Part shown: piece by piece, positions 28,304-37,465 of the stretch
Position numbering within the stretch: position 1 is the first letter of the stretch
Layout of the letters: each line of letters begins with the position of its first letter
From: Variimorphobacter saccharofermentans
Lineage (GTDB): Bacteria; Bacillota; Clostridia; Lachnospirales; Lachnospiraceae
Assembly (NCBI RefSeq): GCF_014174405.1
Contig: NZ_JACEGA010000001.1
Span: 1,362,001-1,426,000 of the forward strand
Direction: 5' to 3'
DNA length: 64,000 bases
Made by a program: the position numbers and the translations under genes
Notes under the pieces: model-generated
Seen by the model: only the letters and a program-made list of their open reading frames with translations
What the model was told of the DNA's origin: nothing
Databases searched by the model: none

Positions 28304-28993
28304 TTAGTCAACGGATAATTTATAGCCAGCTCCCCATACTGTTTTTATGTAATCCAGCTGATGTCTTGCAAGCTTTTCACGCAATCTTTTTACATATACC
28401 GTGACGCTGTTGTCATCACCATATTTGCTATAGCCCCACACACCAGAATAGATTTGCTCCTTTGAGAAGACCTGATTCGGGTTACTGGCAAAATAAAATA
28501 AAATCTCGAATTCTTTGGTGGTAAGGTCTAAGCACTTCCCTCCAGCAAAAGCGGTATAGGAGGATTTGTTTAATGTCAGATTACCGATTGTTATTACATC
28601 CTTGATATAACCTGCTTTGTTTGACATCTGTTCATATCTTCGCAGATTTGCCTTTACACGTGCCACTAATTCAAGAGGACTAAATGGTTTTGTCACATAG
28701 TCATCTGCACCAATGCCCAAAGCGATTACTTTGTCCATCTCACCACTTTTAGCAGAGATCATAATGATAGGAACATCGTACTTTTCTCGAATTTCCTTGC
28801 ATATGCTTATCCCATCCTTTTTCGGAAGCATAATATCAAGCAGAACTAAGCTTGGATTTTCTTTATAGAAGAAAGATAACCCCGTCTCCCCATCATGTGT
28901 AACGATCGGAGTAAAACCTTCCACATCCAGATAAGCGCCTAATATATCGGCCAGCTCTTTTTCATCTTCAATAATAAGTATTTTCTGTCCCAT
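28304..28993 (-). CDS. OmpR/PhoB-family response regulator
   Basis: A 229-residue regulator. The receiver domain carries Glu9/Asp10/Glu11 and the phosphorylated Asp53 (VLLDIMLPKKDG), with Lys of VTKPFSP. The C-terminal winged-helix domain (about 130-228) has LTTKEFEILFYFASNPNQVFS and DDNSVTVYVKRLREKL. AGAGG precedes the ATG. It is the partner of the kinase directly downstream and lies 155 bp after the ABC ATPase gene on the same strand, with its own likely promoter at 29032-29059. Confidence 0.93.
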   Translation of the reverse strand: MGQKILIIEDEKELADILGAYLDVEGFTPIVTHDGETGLSFFYKENPSLVLLDIMLPKKDGISICKEIREKYDVPIIMISAKSGEMDKVIALGIGADDYVTKPFSPLELVARVKANLRRYEQMSNKAGYIKDVITIGNLTLNKSSYTAFAGGKCLDLTTKEFEILFYFASNPNQVFSKEQIYSGVWGYSKYGDDNSVTVYVKRLREKLARHQLDYIKTVWGAGYKLSVD

Positions 28994-29031
28994 GGAATAC
29001 CTCTTTTTGTATGATTTAGTATCTTAAGATA

Positions 29032-29059
29032 ATTATACCTGAATTGTAATAGATTACAA
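29032..29059 (-). promoter_or_regulatory. Minus-strand promoter overlapping a 7-bp palindrome
   Basis: On the minus strand, TTGTAA (29059-29054), a 16-bp spacer and TATAAT (29037-29032) precede the response regulator by about 40 bp. The -35 box lies in the perfect inverted repeat TTGTAATAGATTACAA (29044-29059), a possible binding site for the regulator or another repressor. Confidence 0.5.
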
Positions 29060-29148
29060 CTATGGATTATTTTAAGTAGCGACTAGTGTAAATGCTCTGC
29101 TATGGATATACTTCCATTCGCCGGCTTTCACCCATGAAACATAATAGA

Positions 29149-29907
29149 TTACCACCCTTTACTCTTTAAAAAGTGATAAACCATATCCTCGCGTTCCTTG
29201 GTGTTTTCCTCATCATATTCATCTAATTTTAGATCTCCGTCAATCCTACCATCCTTGAGGTAGAGGATTCGGTTTCCTCTAAGCGCAGCCTTCAAATCAT
29301 GGGTAACCATGACGATGGATTGCCCGTTTTTGTGGATATCCGTGAAAATATCCAATACCTGCTCCCCTTGAGAGGAATTAAGGGAACCAGTAGGTTCATC
29401 CGCATAGAGTACTTTTGGATTATTAATCAGAGCACGGCAGATGGCCACTTTCTGCTTTTGACCACCGGACATTTGATTCGGAAACTTATTTTTATGTGAG
29501 GACAATTCCATTCGATCCAATAAATTGGATATATTAGCTTCAATTGATTTCCGATCTCTCCTTGTCTTATAGGTAGGACTTAGAATATTCTCATAAACAT
29601 TCAGATTGGGAATAAGGTTGATTCCTTGAAATACAAAGCCGATTTTTTCTTTTCGCAATGATGCCATTTTCTTACCTCTTAAGGAGGAAATATTCTGGTT
29701 CTCGAAGAATACTTTTCCGCTAGTAATCTCGTCCAGACCACTAATTGAGTATAGAAGAGTGGATTTTCCTGATCCGGAGCTTCCCATGATGATGGTAAAA
29801 TCACCTTCGTAGATATCCAAATCCAGGTTCTTAATTACATTATTAACTTCCCCATCACTGACAAAGCTTTTACAAAGTAATTCTGTACGTATTATGATAT
29901 TTTTCAT
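29149..29907 (-). CDS. ABC transporter ATP-binding protein (MacB/LolD type)
   Basis: A 252-residue ATPase. Walker A is GSSGSGKST, the Q loop lies in FVFQGINLIPNLNVYEN, the signature is MSGGQKQKVAICRAL and Walker B is VLYADEPTGSL, followed by the H-loop VTHDLKAA. The DEPTGSL form and the FtsX-type partner upstream place it with MacB/BceA-like ATPases, which drive mechanotransmission or peptide detoxification rather than solute import. It lies 58 bp after the permease gene. AAAGGAA is the likely ribosome site. Confidence 0.92.
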   Translation of the reverse strand: MKNIIIRTELLCKSFVSDGEVNNVIKNLDLDIYEGDFTIIMGSSGSGKSTLLYSISGLDEITSGKVFFENQNISSLRGKKMASLRKEKIGFVFQGINLIPNLNVYENILSPTYKTRRDRKSIEANISNLLDRMELSSHKNKFPNQMSGGQKQKVAICRALINNPKVLYADEPTGSLNSSQGEQVLDIFTDIHKNGQSIVMVTHDLKAALRGNRILYLKDGRIDGDLKLDEYDEENTKEREDMVYHFLKSKGW

Positions 29908-29965
29908 AGTTTATATCATTCCTTTCATCATATAGGATACAAGTTGTATATTATTTAACAATTAT

Positions 29966-32290
29966 CTACTCCTGAACCAAATCCCGGGCGTTTACCTTCC
30001 GAATGGATCTGGATGATATTACGGAGCTGAGTATAAAAATCAGTATAATCATGGCATTGATCACTATCAGGTGTGAATAATCGTACTGTACTGGGTATTT
30101 AATAAATTGAAACATGGATAGGATAACTGCCATAATCTTTGGATAGATCACAATACTAACTGGAAGTGTAATCAGTACGGAAGTAAGTCCGATAATACCC
30201 ACATAGTACAAATTCGATAGGATCAGATGCGTAGTTGTATATCCTATACATTTATAGATACCATTAATTTTCTGTGACTTCAGGTTTTTGAGAAGAACAA
30301 TGCTGTAGATATTAATTCCGGCAACCAAAAGGACCAGGACTACCATGGGCGGAATTGCATTTTGCTGCGGAGTCACTACCATATCCATGATGGAATTATA
30401 TACATCCGTTCGCTTTAAGATATTTCCACTACCACCGATTGCTCTGCTGAGGTCAGAGATAAAGGCATCAGTATCTGATTGATCTTTCAGATAAACAGAT
30501 ATGGTGTTATAGGGGAGGTGATAATCTTGATCTGTGTAGGCTGAGGTAGTAAGTCGGCAAACTGATCCTAGCTGTAGATAGGATTGGAATAAGCCGGTCA
30601 CTAAAAAATGAGAGAATTTATCCCCTTCCAGATTGATCTCTACGTAATCTCCGATATCTTTTTTTAATTCCTTTGCCATTTTGGTGGACAAAGCAATTTC
30701 ACTACCGTTTTGAGGATTTCTTCCTTTGACAATAGGTAGGTTTGCCAAGCGATAATCATCATAGACAAAGGCGTTCATGTATGTCTGTGTCATTCCTTTT
30801 TTCCATTTCAGGATTACTCTTTCCTGTTGGATACTCTCAAATATATGATCCACTCTGCTATCCTGAAGTACACTATTACGTACAAATTCGTATTCTGATT
30901 CCCAACTGACGGTAATCATAGCATCACATTTGTCAATACCAATCCAAAAATCATTGTTATCCCTCATATTATTTGCCACATCTAAGGAGATAATGGCAAA
31001 ATTAACACTAAATACAGTGACAATACAGGTTAGGAATATTCCGATCGCATTTTTCTTTTCTCTGGTAAAGGTACGAAAAGCAATACCAAAGGGAGAGAAC
31101 GGAAGAGTGGAACTACCAGAATATTTTTTCTTCTTGATTCCACCGTAGTTTATTCCGCTTAATACGGAGGCAGGTTTAATATTTCTGGTTCTGGCAATGA
31201 TTAGGGTTATAATACTTAACACAAAGATGACTGTCGCCAGATAACATACCACAGCAGGAAGGAGAGGATTCTTTACCTTCAACTGGCCCATATTTTCAAA
31301 AACTCCTGATAATATAGTGTTTGATAGGAAAACGGAAGACGAAGTACCAACGATACAGGCTATGGATACAATGACAAAATATAATTTAATATACATAAAT
31401 AAGATATCATTTGAGGTATATCCCATTGTTTTATATACAGCTATGGCCTTTTCGTCAGAGATCATTACATGCTTAATCATAAATTGTATCATGAGACCAC
31501 TGACCAGTAGCATAATGACGCCAATCGCGAAAAACAGTGCTCCTATCAGGCGTCCCACAAGGAGGGAATTGTCGATCACATCCTCAATCGGTGATAGAAA
31601 GGCCGGCAGTTCACCGTCATGAGCTTCCCGAAAGGAACTTTCTATTTCCTTTCCGCTTATCCCATCCTTGGTATAAAGCATAATTCTGGTGGAACGCGTC
31701 AGATTGTCCGGTATATGATTAATCAGGATATAGGTATCAAAGGCAATGGATGTCTGATAAGGTTCCGTGTAGATTGCTTTTACCTTATAGGATAATTCTT
31801 TGCCGGTATATTGCATTGTGATGATATCTCCCACATGGATATCGTAATCATTACTAATCGAGGCTGGTAATAGACATTCATCATCCTCAAGCGGATGAGC
31901 TGAGTTAGACGAAACATTTTCCCCACCCTCCAGGTATCTGACTTTGCCATATGCTTGTTCGTTGTATTCAGTAAGATTGGCAAACACCTCCAGCTTTTTG
32001 CCGTTAGAGTATAAATTCTCTTCAATATAATGCTCTGTTATGTATATTACATTTTCCATGATATCGAGCTTAGAAAACTCTTTACCTAGGTGATAGACTG
32101 CATCTTCACTTGTGTCAAAGGCATATACCCTGGCTGATGCTGCATCGCATTCCTCTACGAATTCCTGAAAAGGTGCATCGAGGGAAGATAGAATATTCAT
32201 CGAACCGGTCAACAAGATGGAGCATAGCATTATTATTAAGAATATTAATAATGTCTGAAGCTTTCTTTGTCTGAGATTTTTAATCCACAT
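29966..32290 (-). CDS. FtsX-like ABC transporter permease, two-domain
   Basis: A 774-residue permease. One helix near the N-terminus (LLIFLIIMLCSILLTG) is followed by an extracellular domain of about 220 residues, three helices, then a second extracellular domain and three final helices, which is the duplicated MacB_PCD/FtsX layout. The start at 32290 is preferred: on the minus strand AGGAAAGGAAA lies just upstream, while the longer reading from 32359 has none. It heads a minus-strand series permease-ATPase-regulator-kinase, reminiscent of Bce/Vex-like peptide-resistance modules. The substrate is not determinable. An ISLre2 element lies upstream. Confidence 0.88.
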   Translation of the reverse strand: MWIKNLRQRKLQTLLIFLIIMLCSILLTGSMNILSSLDAPFQEFVEECDAASARVYAFDTSEDAVYHLGKEFSKLDIMENVIYITEHYIEENLYSNGKKLEVFANLTEYNEQAYGKVRYLEGGENVSSNSAHPLEDDECLLPASISNDYDIHVGDIITMQYTGKELSYKVKAIYTEPYQTSIAFDTYILINHIPDNLTRSTRIMLYTKDGISGKEIESSFREAHDGELPAFLSPIEDVIDNSLLVGRLIGALFFAIGVIMLLVSGLMIQFMIKHVMISDEKAIAVYKTMGYTSNDILFMYIKLYFVIVSIACIVGTSSSVFLSNTILSGVFENMGQLKVKNPLLPAVVCYLATVIFVLSIITLIIARTRNIKPASVLSGINYGGIKKKKYSGSSTLPFSPFGIAFRTFTREKKNAIGIFLTCIVTVFSVNFAIISLDVANNMRDNNDFWIGIDKCDAMITVSWESEYEFVRNSVLQDSRVDHIFESIQQERVILKWKKGMTQTYMNAFVYDDYRLANLPIVKGRNPQNGSEIALSTKMAKELKKDIGDYVEINLEGDKFSHFLVTGLFQSYLQLGSVCRLTTSAYTDQDYHLPYNTISVYLKDQSDTDAFISDLSRAIGGSGNILKRTDVYNSIMDMVVTPQQNAIPPMVVLVLLVAGINIYSIVLLKNLKSQKINGIYKCIGYTTTHLILSNLYYVGIIGLTSVLITLPVSIVIYPKIMAVILSMFQFIKYPVQYDYSHLIVINAMIILIFILSSVISSRSIRKVNARDLVQE

Positions 32291-32505
32291 ATGTATTTTC
32301 CTTTCCTTTTTAATCCTTGTACGTACTTTTGCTTCAATCTTATACCCATCATAGAACAAGAAAATAAAATAAAAATAGGAAAATTATTAAAAATTATTAA
32401 CAGCAGTAACGGAATACTTATTTTTGGCGAATTTGTGCTTACTAGTACGATAATCGACATAACAGGAGTAGTAATATATCTCATATTATAAATAAAATGA
32501 TGTCA

Positions 32506-34211
32506 ATAGTAGGAGTTTCCTACTATAGCGTAAAATTTTTGTAGGAAAAAATAAATAAAGAATAAGAGAACACCAAACTTTGTGTTAAGATTAAGTCATC
32601 ACACAAAACAAAACATAAAAGAAGGTGTTCTCTTATGATTAAAAGTATACAACATTTTGAAGAGGTTGGCATTAGAAATCTTGAAAAAGAAGTAGAAAAA
32701 TTTTTGAAGAATCCAAAGGATATGGCTTCCTTTGTCTATGGAATTCAAGACAACATAATTAAGCTTGGTCTGGATATTATTAAAGAAACACTAGAAAGCT
32801 GTGATGAAACGCTAAGGAATAGTGGAAAAAGGAAAAAGGATTGGCAAATCGTAAAGAAGGATGAAAAAACTCTTATCACATCATTAGGAAAGGTCTGTTT
32901 TGAGAAAACCTTATTTAAAAATAAGGTAACTGGGGAAAGGGGCTATCTCTTAGATCGGATATTAGGTATTGAAGAGCATGAAAGATTAACTGAGGATGCA
33001 GAAGCAAAAATGCTTGAGGAATCAGTTGAAACATCCTATCGTAAGGCAGGTCAGGCAATCAGTATAAGTGAAATTGTAAGCAAGCAGACGGTGAAGAATA
33101 AAATTCATAGCCTTGAGTTTCAAAACGAATATAAAGATTTACTTAATAAGAAAAAAGTAAAATACTTGTACATAGACGCAGATGAAGATCATATATCCTT
33201 ACAATTCCGGGAACGGAAAGGTGATCTTGTGAAAAATGATAATCATATGAAGAATAACTGCATAATAACCAAAATCGTCTATGTATATGAGGGAATAGAA
33301 AAAGAAGGTCCGAAAAGTAAACGAAATCGGCTTATAAATCCTTACTACTTTTGTGGCACATACTCTGGAGAAGATAATAGTAAACTTTGGGATGAGGTGT
33401 ATGACTATATACGTTGTAACTACGATATAGACAGCATCGAGAAAATATATCTAAATGGAGATGGAGGAGGGTGGATAAAAGCAGGAAAAAGAAGACTGGC
33501 CGGACTTACCTATGTTCTGGATGAATTTCATTTAAGCAAGTATATGATACGAGCCACATCACATTTACTGGATTCAGCTGAAGAAGCACGTCAGGAAATG
33601 TATAAAACGATGAGAAGTGGGACGAAGAGAGAATTCGAAAAAGTGATAGAAAAGATTTTGAAGGTTACAGACGGAGAAGCAACCATAAAGAGAGTCAAAG
33701 AGAGTAAAGAATATATTCTCTCTAATTGGTCTGCAGTGAAAGTTCGTTTAGAAGAAAAAGAAGGTATAGTGGGATGTAGTGCAGAAGGCCATGTCAGTCA
33801 TGTGCTGTCCTCAAGGATGAGTTCAAGACCAATGGGATGGAGTAGGATGGGTGTAGATAAGATGGCACATTTAAGAGCGTATTATTATAATGGTGGAGAT
33901 ATGCTGGAATTGGTAAGAAAACAGAGGAGGCAGACAAAGGCTGCAGGAGCTGAAGAAAATGATATAATAAGCTGTGAGGAGGTTCTTCGTTCTGAGAAGA
34001 ATAAACGTAATGAACTGGGTAAGTATATGGAAAGTATAAGCCATAGTGTGAGTGCTGATGTAAGGAAATATGCATGGTTTAACGCCCATATATGGGGCTT
34101 GTAAAAGAATATATAAAAAGGTATAGTATAGGTGTGAATTCTAAAACACATCTTTGGTGAACTCCGCCTCTCTATTTCCTACAGTATAGTTACGCAATCG
34201 TTTCCTACTAT
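32506..34211 (+). mobile_element. ISLre2-family insertion sequence
   Basis: About 1.7 kb bounded by imperfect inverted ends. The left end starts ATAGTAGGA at 32506, with GCGTAA and GTAGGAAA further in. The right end, read inward from 34211, shows the same ATAGTAGGA, GCGTAA and GTAGGAAA blocks. The left end has about 6 extra bases between the first two blocks. I see no matching target duplication in the flanks. The single gene inside is an intact transposase. Confidence 0.75.
32635..34104 (+). CDS. ISLre2-family transposase (UPF0236)
   Basis: A 489-residue protein with the conserved order of the UPF0236/ISLre2 family: KYLYIDADEDHISLQ, then IYLNGDGGGWIKAG, VLDEFHLSKYM, and near the end GHVSHVLSSRMSSRPMGWS with MAHLRAYYYNGGD. 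The acidic residues in the first three blocks are candidate DDE catalytic residues. The frame is intact and of normal length, so it could be active. AAGAAGG lies upstream of the ATG. It lies within the terminal repeats at 32506 and 34211. Confidence 0.93.
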   Translation: MIKSIQHFEEVGIRNLEKEVEKFLKNPKDMASFVYGIQDNIIKLGLDIIKETLESCDETLRNSGKRKKDWQIVKKDEKTLITSLGKVCFEKTLFKNKVTGERGYLLDRILGIEEHERLTEDAEAKMLEESVETSYRKAGQAISISEIVSKQTVKNKIHSLEFQNEYKDLLNKKKVKYLYIDADEDHISLQFRERKGDLVKNDNHMKNNCIITKIVYVYEGIEKEGPKSKRNRLINPYYFCGTYSGEDNSKLWDEVYDYIRCNYDIDSIEKIYLNGDGGGWIKAGKRRLAGLTYVLDEFHLSKYMIRATSHLLDSAEEARQEMYKTMRSGTKREFEKVIEKILKVTDGEATIKRVKESKEYILSNWSAVKVRLEEKEGIVGCSAEGHVSHVLSSRMSSRPMGWSRMGVDKMAHLRAYYYNGGDMLELVRKQRRQTKAAGAEENDIISCEEVLRSEKNKRNELGKYMESISHSVSADVRKYAWFNAHIWGL

Positions 34212-34302
34212 CAGTGATTGATTATCCTTACTAATTATAGTAAAATAATGCTTAGATGGAACATATAGACAAGCGCATGTATGAAAAACGGAGAGAGTGC
34301 GA

Positions 34303-35508
34303 ATGCGAAGAATAAGAAACGGATTACTAATAGTTGCTATAACAATTCTGATCCCGGTATTTTTATCCGAGGTACCGTCAGCGAGTGCGGCTATGAAGTA
34401 TGGTGCGATGGTTACCATTACGGAAAAGGGTCAGGTTCTCGATTCTATTACATATAATGGTGTAACAGTAGATGCAGTATATACCTATGAGAGCTATCCA
34501 AGTAACGATCCAGTATATTGCTGTGCTGCTTTTGTAAAGAAGTTCTATTCAAAGGTATATGGTATTTCGGTTTATAATCTGAGTTCCACAAAGAGTACCC
34601 CTTTGGTTTACTATTCTAAAGGAAACTTTTCAGTTACTACGGAGCCTAAGGTAGGAGATATTATTCGGGATAACAAAAGCACACATTGGGCAATCGTTAA
34701 GGCTGTTAATGGAACTACAATCTCAGTGATACAGCAAAGCTATAAGACGGGGGCCACTGCTTTTATAAATTGCACCATTGATCTCAGTGATACAAGATAT
34801 ACCTACTTTACATATAGCAATCGAGTTGAAAATTCTACAGCTACTGAGAGTCCAGCCTTATTACAAGATGCTCAGGGAAGTGCTGAGATACAGAATACTG
34901 CATCTCTGGCTGAAACTACGGTTGCTCCAGCTAATCCTGATACGGTTACCCAAACCACAGGAAGTAATAGTTCGGGCTCTAATACTACTGGGGTGAATGC
35001 AATTTCTCCAGACGTAGGAGCGGAACTACAAAGCCTGATTCCGCAGGTAACAGTTACGAAGAAGACTCTTTACACGGGTTACAAGAGCTATACACTAAAA
35101 TTTACCGGAATATCGGATACAGCACAATTATCCTTTTCCACTAGCAATCCAAAGGTGGCTGAAGTCAACAGTAAGGGTAAGATTACACCGGTTAACGAAG
35201 GAATCGCATTTATTACAGTTAAGATTAGTCAGGGAGGAGACACCTACCAGTATAATGTGACGATCAATGTTAAGAAGCCTTATTTAAAGCTTACTAATTC
35301 CAGCAAAAAGCTTTCTATTGGCGATATCGTTTCTTTCAGTGCTAAAACCTATGGGTTGAGTGGAGAGATTGTATGGAATACTTCCAATCAAAAAATCGCA
35401 AGCGTTGATAGTAAGACAGGAGAAGTAACAGGAATCAAGAAGGGGACCGTCACCATAACAGCTACTTGTAATGGGGTGTCAGTGAAGAAAAAGGTAAGTG
35501 TAGAGTAG
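34303..35508 (+). CDS. Secreted CHAP-like amidase/peptidase with two BIG2 domains
   Basis: A 401-residue secreted protein. A signal peptide covers residues 1-32 (cleavage after SASAA). The next about 140 residues look like a CHAP or NlpC/P60-type papain-fold domain: YCCAAFVKKFY offers the nucleophilic Cys, and KVGDIIRDNKSTHWAIVKAV the His. A Ser/Thr-rich linker (about 180-235) leads to two BIG2-type Ig domains, with SNPKVAEVNSKGKITPVNEG and SNQKIASVDSKTGEVTGIKKG. It probably cleaves or binds peptidoglycan. GGAGAG supports ATG 34303 over GTG 34297. It starts 92 bp past the IS right end, whose insertion may have affected its promoter. The enzyme class is uncertain. Confidence 0.65.
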   Translation: MRRIRNGLLIVAITILIPVFLSEVPSASAAMKYGAMVTITEKGQVLDSITYNGVTVDAVYTYESYPSNDPVYCCAAFVKKFYSKVYGISVYNLSSTKSTPLVYYSKGNFSVTTEPKVGDIIRDNKSTHWAIVKAVNGTTISVIQQSYKTGATAFINCTIDLSDTRYTYFTYSNRVENSTATESPALLQDAQGSAEIQNTASLAETTVAPANPDTVTQTTGSNSSGSNTTGVNAISPDVGAELQSLIPQVTVTKKTLYTGYKSYTLKFTGISDTAQLSFSTSNPKVAEVNSKGKITPVNEGIAFITVKISQGGDTYQYNVTINVKKPYLKLTNSSKKLSIGDIVSFSAKTYGLSGEIVWNTSNQKIASVDSKTGEVTGIKKGTVTITATCNGVSVKKKVSVE

Positions 35509-35552
35509 TAAGACTATATTATAAAACTATATATAAATACAAAGGATAAAAA

Positions 35553-35951
35553 ATGATGGACAGAATAGATGAGTATAATTCAGAATATTGCCAAGTAAGA
35601 TATCAGAAAGAGGAAAACATTGTGCTCCTTACATGGAAGAAGTTCTGCTGCTATGATGATTACCGAACTCCGGCTTCATATGCCTTGGAACTGTTGAAGA
35701 AGCAGAAGGGAAGTAATTTGGTTATTGATGCACGAAATGGATTTGAGGATGAGAAAGAGGACGTAGAATGGGGCTTTACCTATTTGCTGCCTAACATGGC
35801 AAAGACAGATTGCAAATCAGTTGTTATTATCATGGATGCAGTAAATGATATCGAAGGTGAAATGGATATGTGGACGAAAGAATTTATGAAGTACTTCCAT
35901 GTATCCCGTGCAACTAGCTACGAAGAAGCTTCCCGTATTATCCATAGTTGA
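35553..35951 (+). CDS. Small protein of unknown function, possibly STAS-like
   Basis: A 132-residue soluble protein with no signal peptide. The pattern of a strand-rich N-terminus, SNLVIDARNG and CKSVVIIMDAVNDIEGEM followed by helices recalls the alpha/beta arrangement of STAS/SpoIIAA-type domains, but no diagnostic motif is present. It follows the CHAP-like gene by 44 bp and could be co-transcribed. AAAGGA serves as ribosome site. No function is assigned. Confidence 0.55.
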   Translation: MMDRIDEYNSEYCQVRYQKEENIVLLTWKKFCCYDDYRTPASYALELLKKQKGSNLVIDARNGFEDEKEDVEWGFTYLLPNMAKTDCKSVVIIMDAVNDIEGEMDMWTKEFMKYFHVSRATSYEEASRIIHS

Positions 35952-36154
35952 AATATACAACAGGCACATGATGAGTCAAGAGAGTAGCAACCATGATTCA
36001 CGAAGATCAATATAGATCGGAAAAAAGTATCTTCTATGGCAATCAAATGCACTTTAATTCATACGAAGAATATGCTAGTATAATATTACACAGAAGATAA
36101 AGCAACGAATAAGATACCTTTAATTATTTTTCCAGAAGTGGAAAGAGAGATCTC
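35952..36154 (+). other. Intergenic stretch before ssrA promoter
   Basis: No convincing gene or terminator is seen in these 203 bp. The region is AT-rich and contains only short open frames without ribosome sites. Confidence 0.5.
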
Positions 36155-36183
36155 TTGACACTACTGGTGAAATGCTATATTAT
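36155..36183 (+). promoter_or_regulatory. Strong SigA promoter of ssrA
   Basis: Perfect TTGACA (36155-36160), 17-bp spacer, TATTAT (36178-36183). The mature tmRNA 5' end is about 80 nt further on, so a 5' leader would be removed by RNase P. Confidence 0.75.
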
Positions 36184-36271
36184 AATCATACGTTTGCATA
36201 CCAGTTATTACAGATTGTCAGGGTGCTACAGGTACCCAGAATGATATCTTGTAATCACAATCTTAACGATC

Positions 36272-36633
36272 GGGGTTGTACTGGTTTCGACGGGGGTTTT
36301 GAAATTGCGGAAGCCATTCGCAGACTAGGACTGCGTCACCAACTTAGAACTAAATATAAACGCAAACGATAATTACGAATTAGCTGCTGCGTAAGCAGTT
36401 TGTCGACCTTAAGCAACTCGCGGCTTAAGACCTCGGCATCAAATTAGCGGGGCCCTCTATTTCCAAAGCTTTGAGGAGGTAGAAGAAACATGAAGCTACC
36501 AAAGCTAAGAGCCTGTCTGTCGGCGCTTAGTGGAGGGAACAGCGAACTTCGGGTTCGCATAAAAGACCGACTGTAATGGGAGAAACTGCAATGAATGGGC
36601 TTTCGGACAGGGGTTCAACTCCCCTCAGCTCCA
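36272..36633 (+). ncRNA. ssrA: Transfer-messenger RNA (tmRNA)
   Basis: The tmRNA rescues stalled ribosomes together with SmpB. The 5' end GGGGTTGTACTGG and the 3' end CAGCTCCA pair to form the acceptor stem (GGGGTTG with CAGCTCC), with the tRNA-like GGGTTCAACTCCC T arm before it. The tag frame runs 36362-36391 and encodes ANDNYELAAA, followed by TAA at 36392. CCA is not encoded and must be added. The mature length is about 362 nt, normal for Clostridia. It normally lies next to smpB; here 10.3 kb separates them. Confidence 0.97.
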
Positions 36634-36641
36634 TTAAAATT

Positions 36642-36678
36642 AACCGCTAAACTCAATGGTTTAGCGGTTTTTTGTTTT
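36642..36678 (+). terminator. Rho-independent terminator after ssrA
   Basis: AACCGCTAAAC (36642-36652) pairs perfectly with GTTTAGCGGTT (36659-36669) around a 6-nt loop, followed by a long T run. Confidence 0.9.
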
Positions 36679-36702
36679 TAACCAATAATTTGAAATAATG
36701 TA

Positions 36703-36746
36703 TTGCATTCATTCTATGTTTATGATATTATATGACCGGAGTCATA
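36703..36746 (+). promoter_or_regulatory. Promoter and operator of the TetR regulator
   Basis: TTGCAT (36703-36708), 17-bp spacer and TATTAT (36726-36731) form the promoter. The inverted repeat TATGAC-cgga-GTCATA (36731-36746) begins at the last base of the -10 box, over the start site. This placement is typical of an autorepressing TetR-family operator. Confidence 0.65.
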
Positions 36747-36775
36747 ACATGAATAAAGTCAATAGGAGTGATACA

Positions 36776-37369
36776 ATGTCATTATACAAGGAACAGAGAG
36801 AACAGATTAAAAAGCTAATTATTGATAGATCAATATCATTATTTAATGAAAAGGGATATGAGAATGTAACTGTAGAGGATATTACGAAATCAGTGGGGAT
36901 AGCGAAGGGAACATTCTACAATTTCTTCTCATCAAAAGCAGTCATTCTTCTGCTGTGGTTCGAAATGAAGTTCCAGCAAATAAATATCGATCAAACGAAT
37001 AATAGTGAAAGAAGTGTGGAAGAAAACCTTCAATTTTTTATTAAGATACTGTTATCAACAGTGAAAGATGAGCAGAGCTTATTTGTCAGCATGTTAGAAG
37101 AATATATAAAACTGCACTATGATGAATCGGAGAAGGATAAGCTGGATTTTAAGGTAATCCTTCACAGAGTGATAAAAGACTCGAAGGATTATGCAAATAT
37201 TGGAGTTAATTGTACGGAGTTAAAAATGAAGGTATTGAGCAGATCGATGTTCTTGGAAATGCTAAACTGGTTTTACTTTATGAAGACACTGGATGGCCTA
37301 GAGGAACAGTTAATGAAGGTTATAAAGATCTGCTTATATGGTCTACTGCAAACTATAGATAATGAATAA
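36776..37369 (+). CDS. TetR/AcrR-family transcriptional regulator
   Basis: A 198-residue regulator. The N-terminal helix-turn-helix reads GYENVTVEDITKSVGIAKGTFYNFFSSKAVIL, the classic TetR pattern; the C-terminal ligand domain is helical and not assignable. The start at 36776 follows AGGAG at 36763-36767; upstream in-frame ATGs at 36698 and 36749 fall on the promoter/operator or lack a ribosome site. It is followed by a PEBP-family gene and an EFR1 ferredoxin, which are its probable targets along with its own operator. Confidence 0.9.
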   Translation: MSLYKEQREQIKKLIIDRSISLFNEKGYENVTVEDITKSVGIAKGTFYNFFSSKAVILLLWFEMKFQQINIDQTNNSERSVEENLQFFIKILLSTVKDEQSLFVSMLEEYIKLHYDESEKDKLDFKVILHRVIKDSKDYANIGVNCTELKMKVLSRSMFLEMLNWFYFMKTLDGLEEQLMKVIKICLYGLLQTIDNE

Positions 37370-37399
37370 CTGAATTACAGATGGTATAACTAGTTAATT

Positions 37400-37465
37400 A
37401 CTGATTTACAACTAGTTATTTACAGATCTAGAACTAATTAATTACTGAATTAATACTAATGCTTT
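37400..37465. repeat. Three degenerate 22-bp tandem repeats
   Basis: Units start at 37400, 37422 and 37444 and are exactly 22 bp each, with pattern AC(T/A)GA(N6)A(N)CTA(N)T(N6). Partial matches precede them at 37369 and follow at 37466. They sit between the TetR gene and the PEBP gene. A 22-bp period is about two DNA helix turns, so a regulator could bind successive units on one face. Confidence 0.6.

Noticed and set aside
34179-34418. 79-codon minus-strand frame at the IS right end
   Set aside because: It crosses the IS end and the start of the CHAP-like gene and has no motif.
36172-36372. 66-codon open frame overlapping ssrA
   Set aside because: It runs through the tmRNA 5' region in a frame unrelated to the tag and has no ribosome site; the tmRNA explains the sequence.
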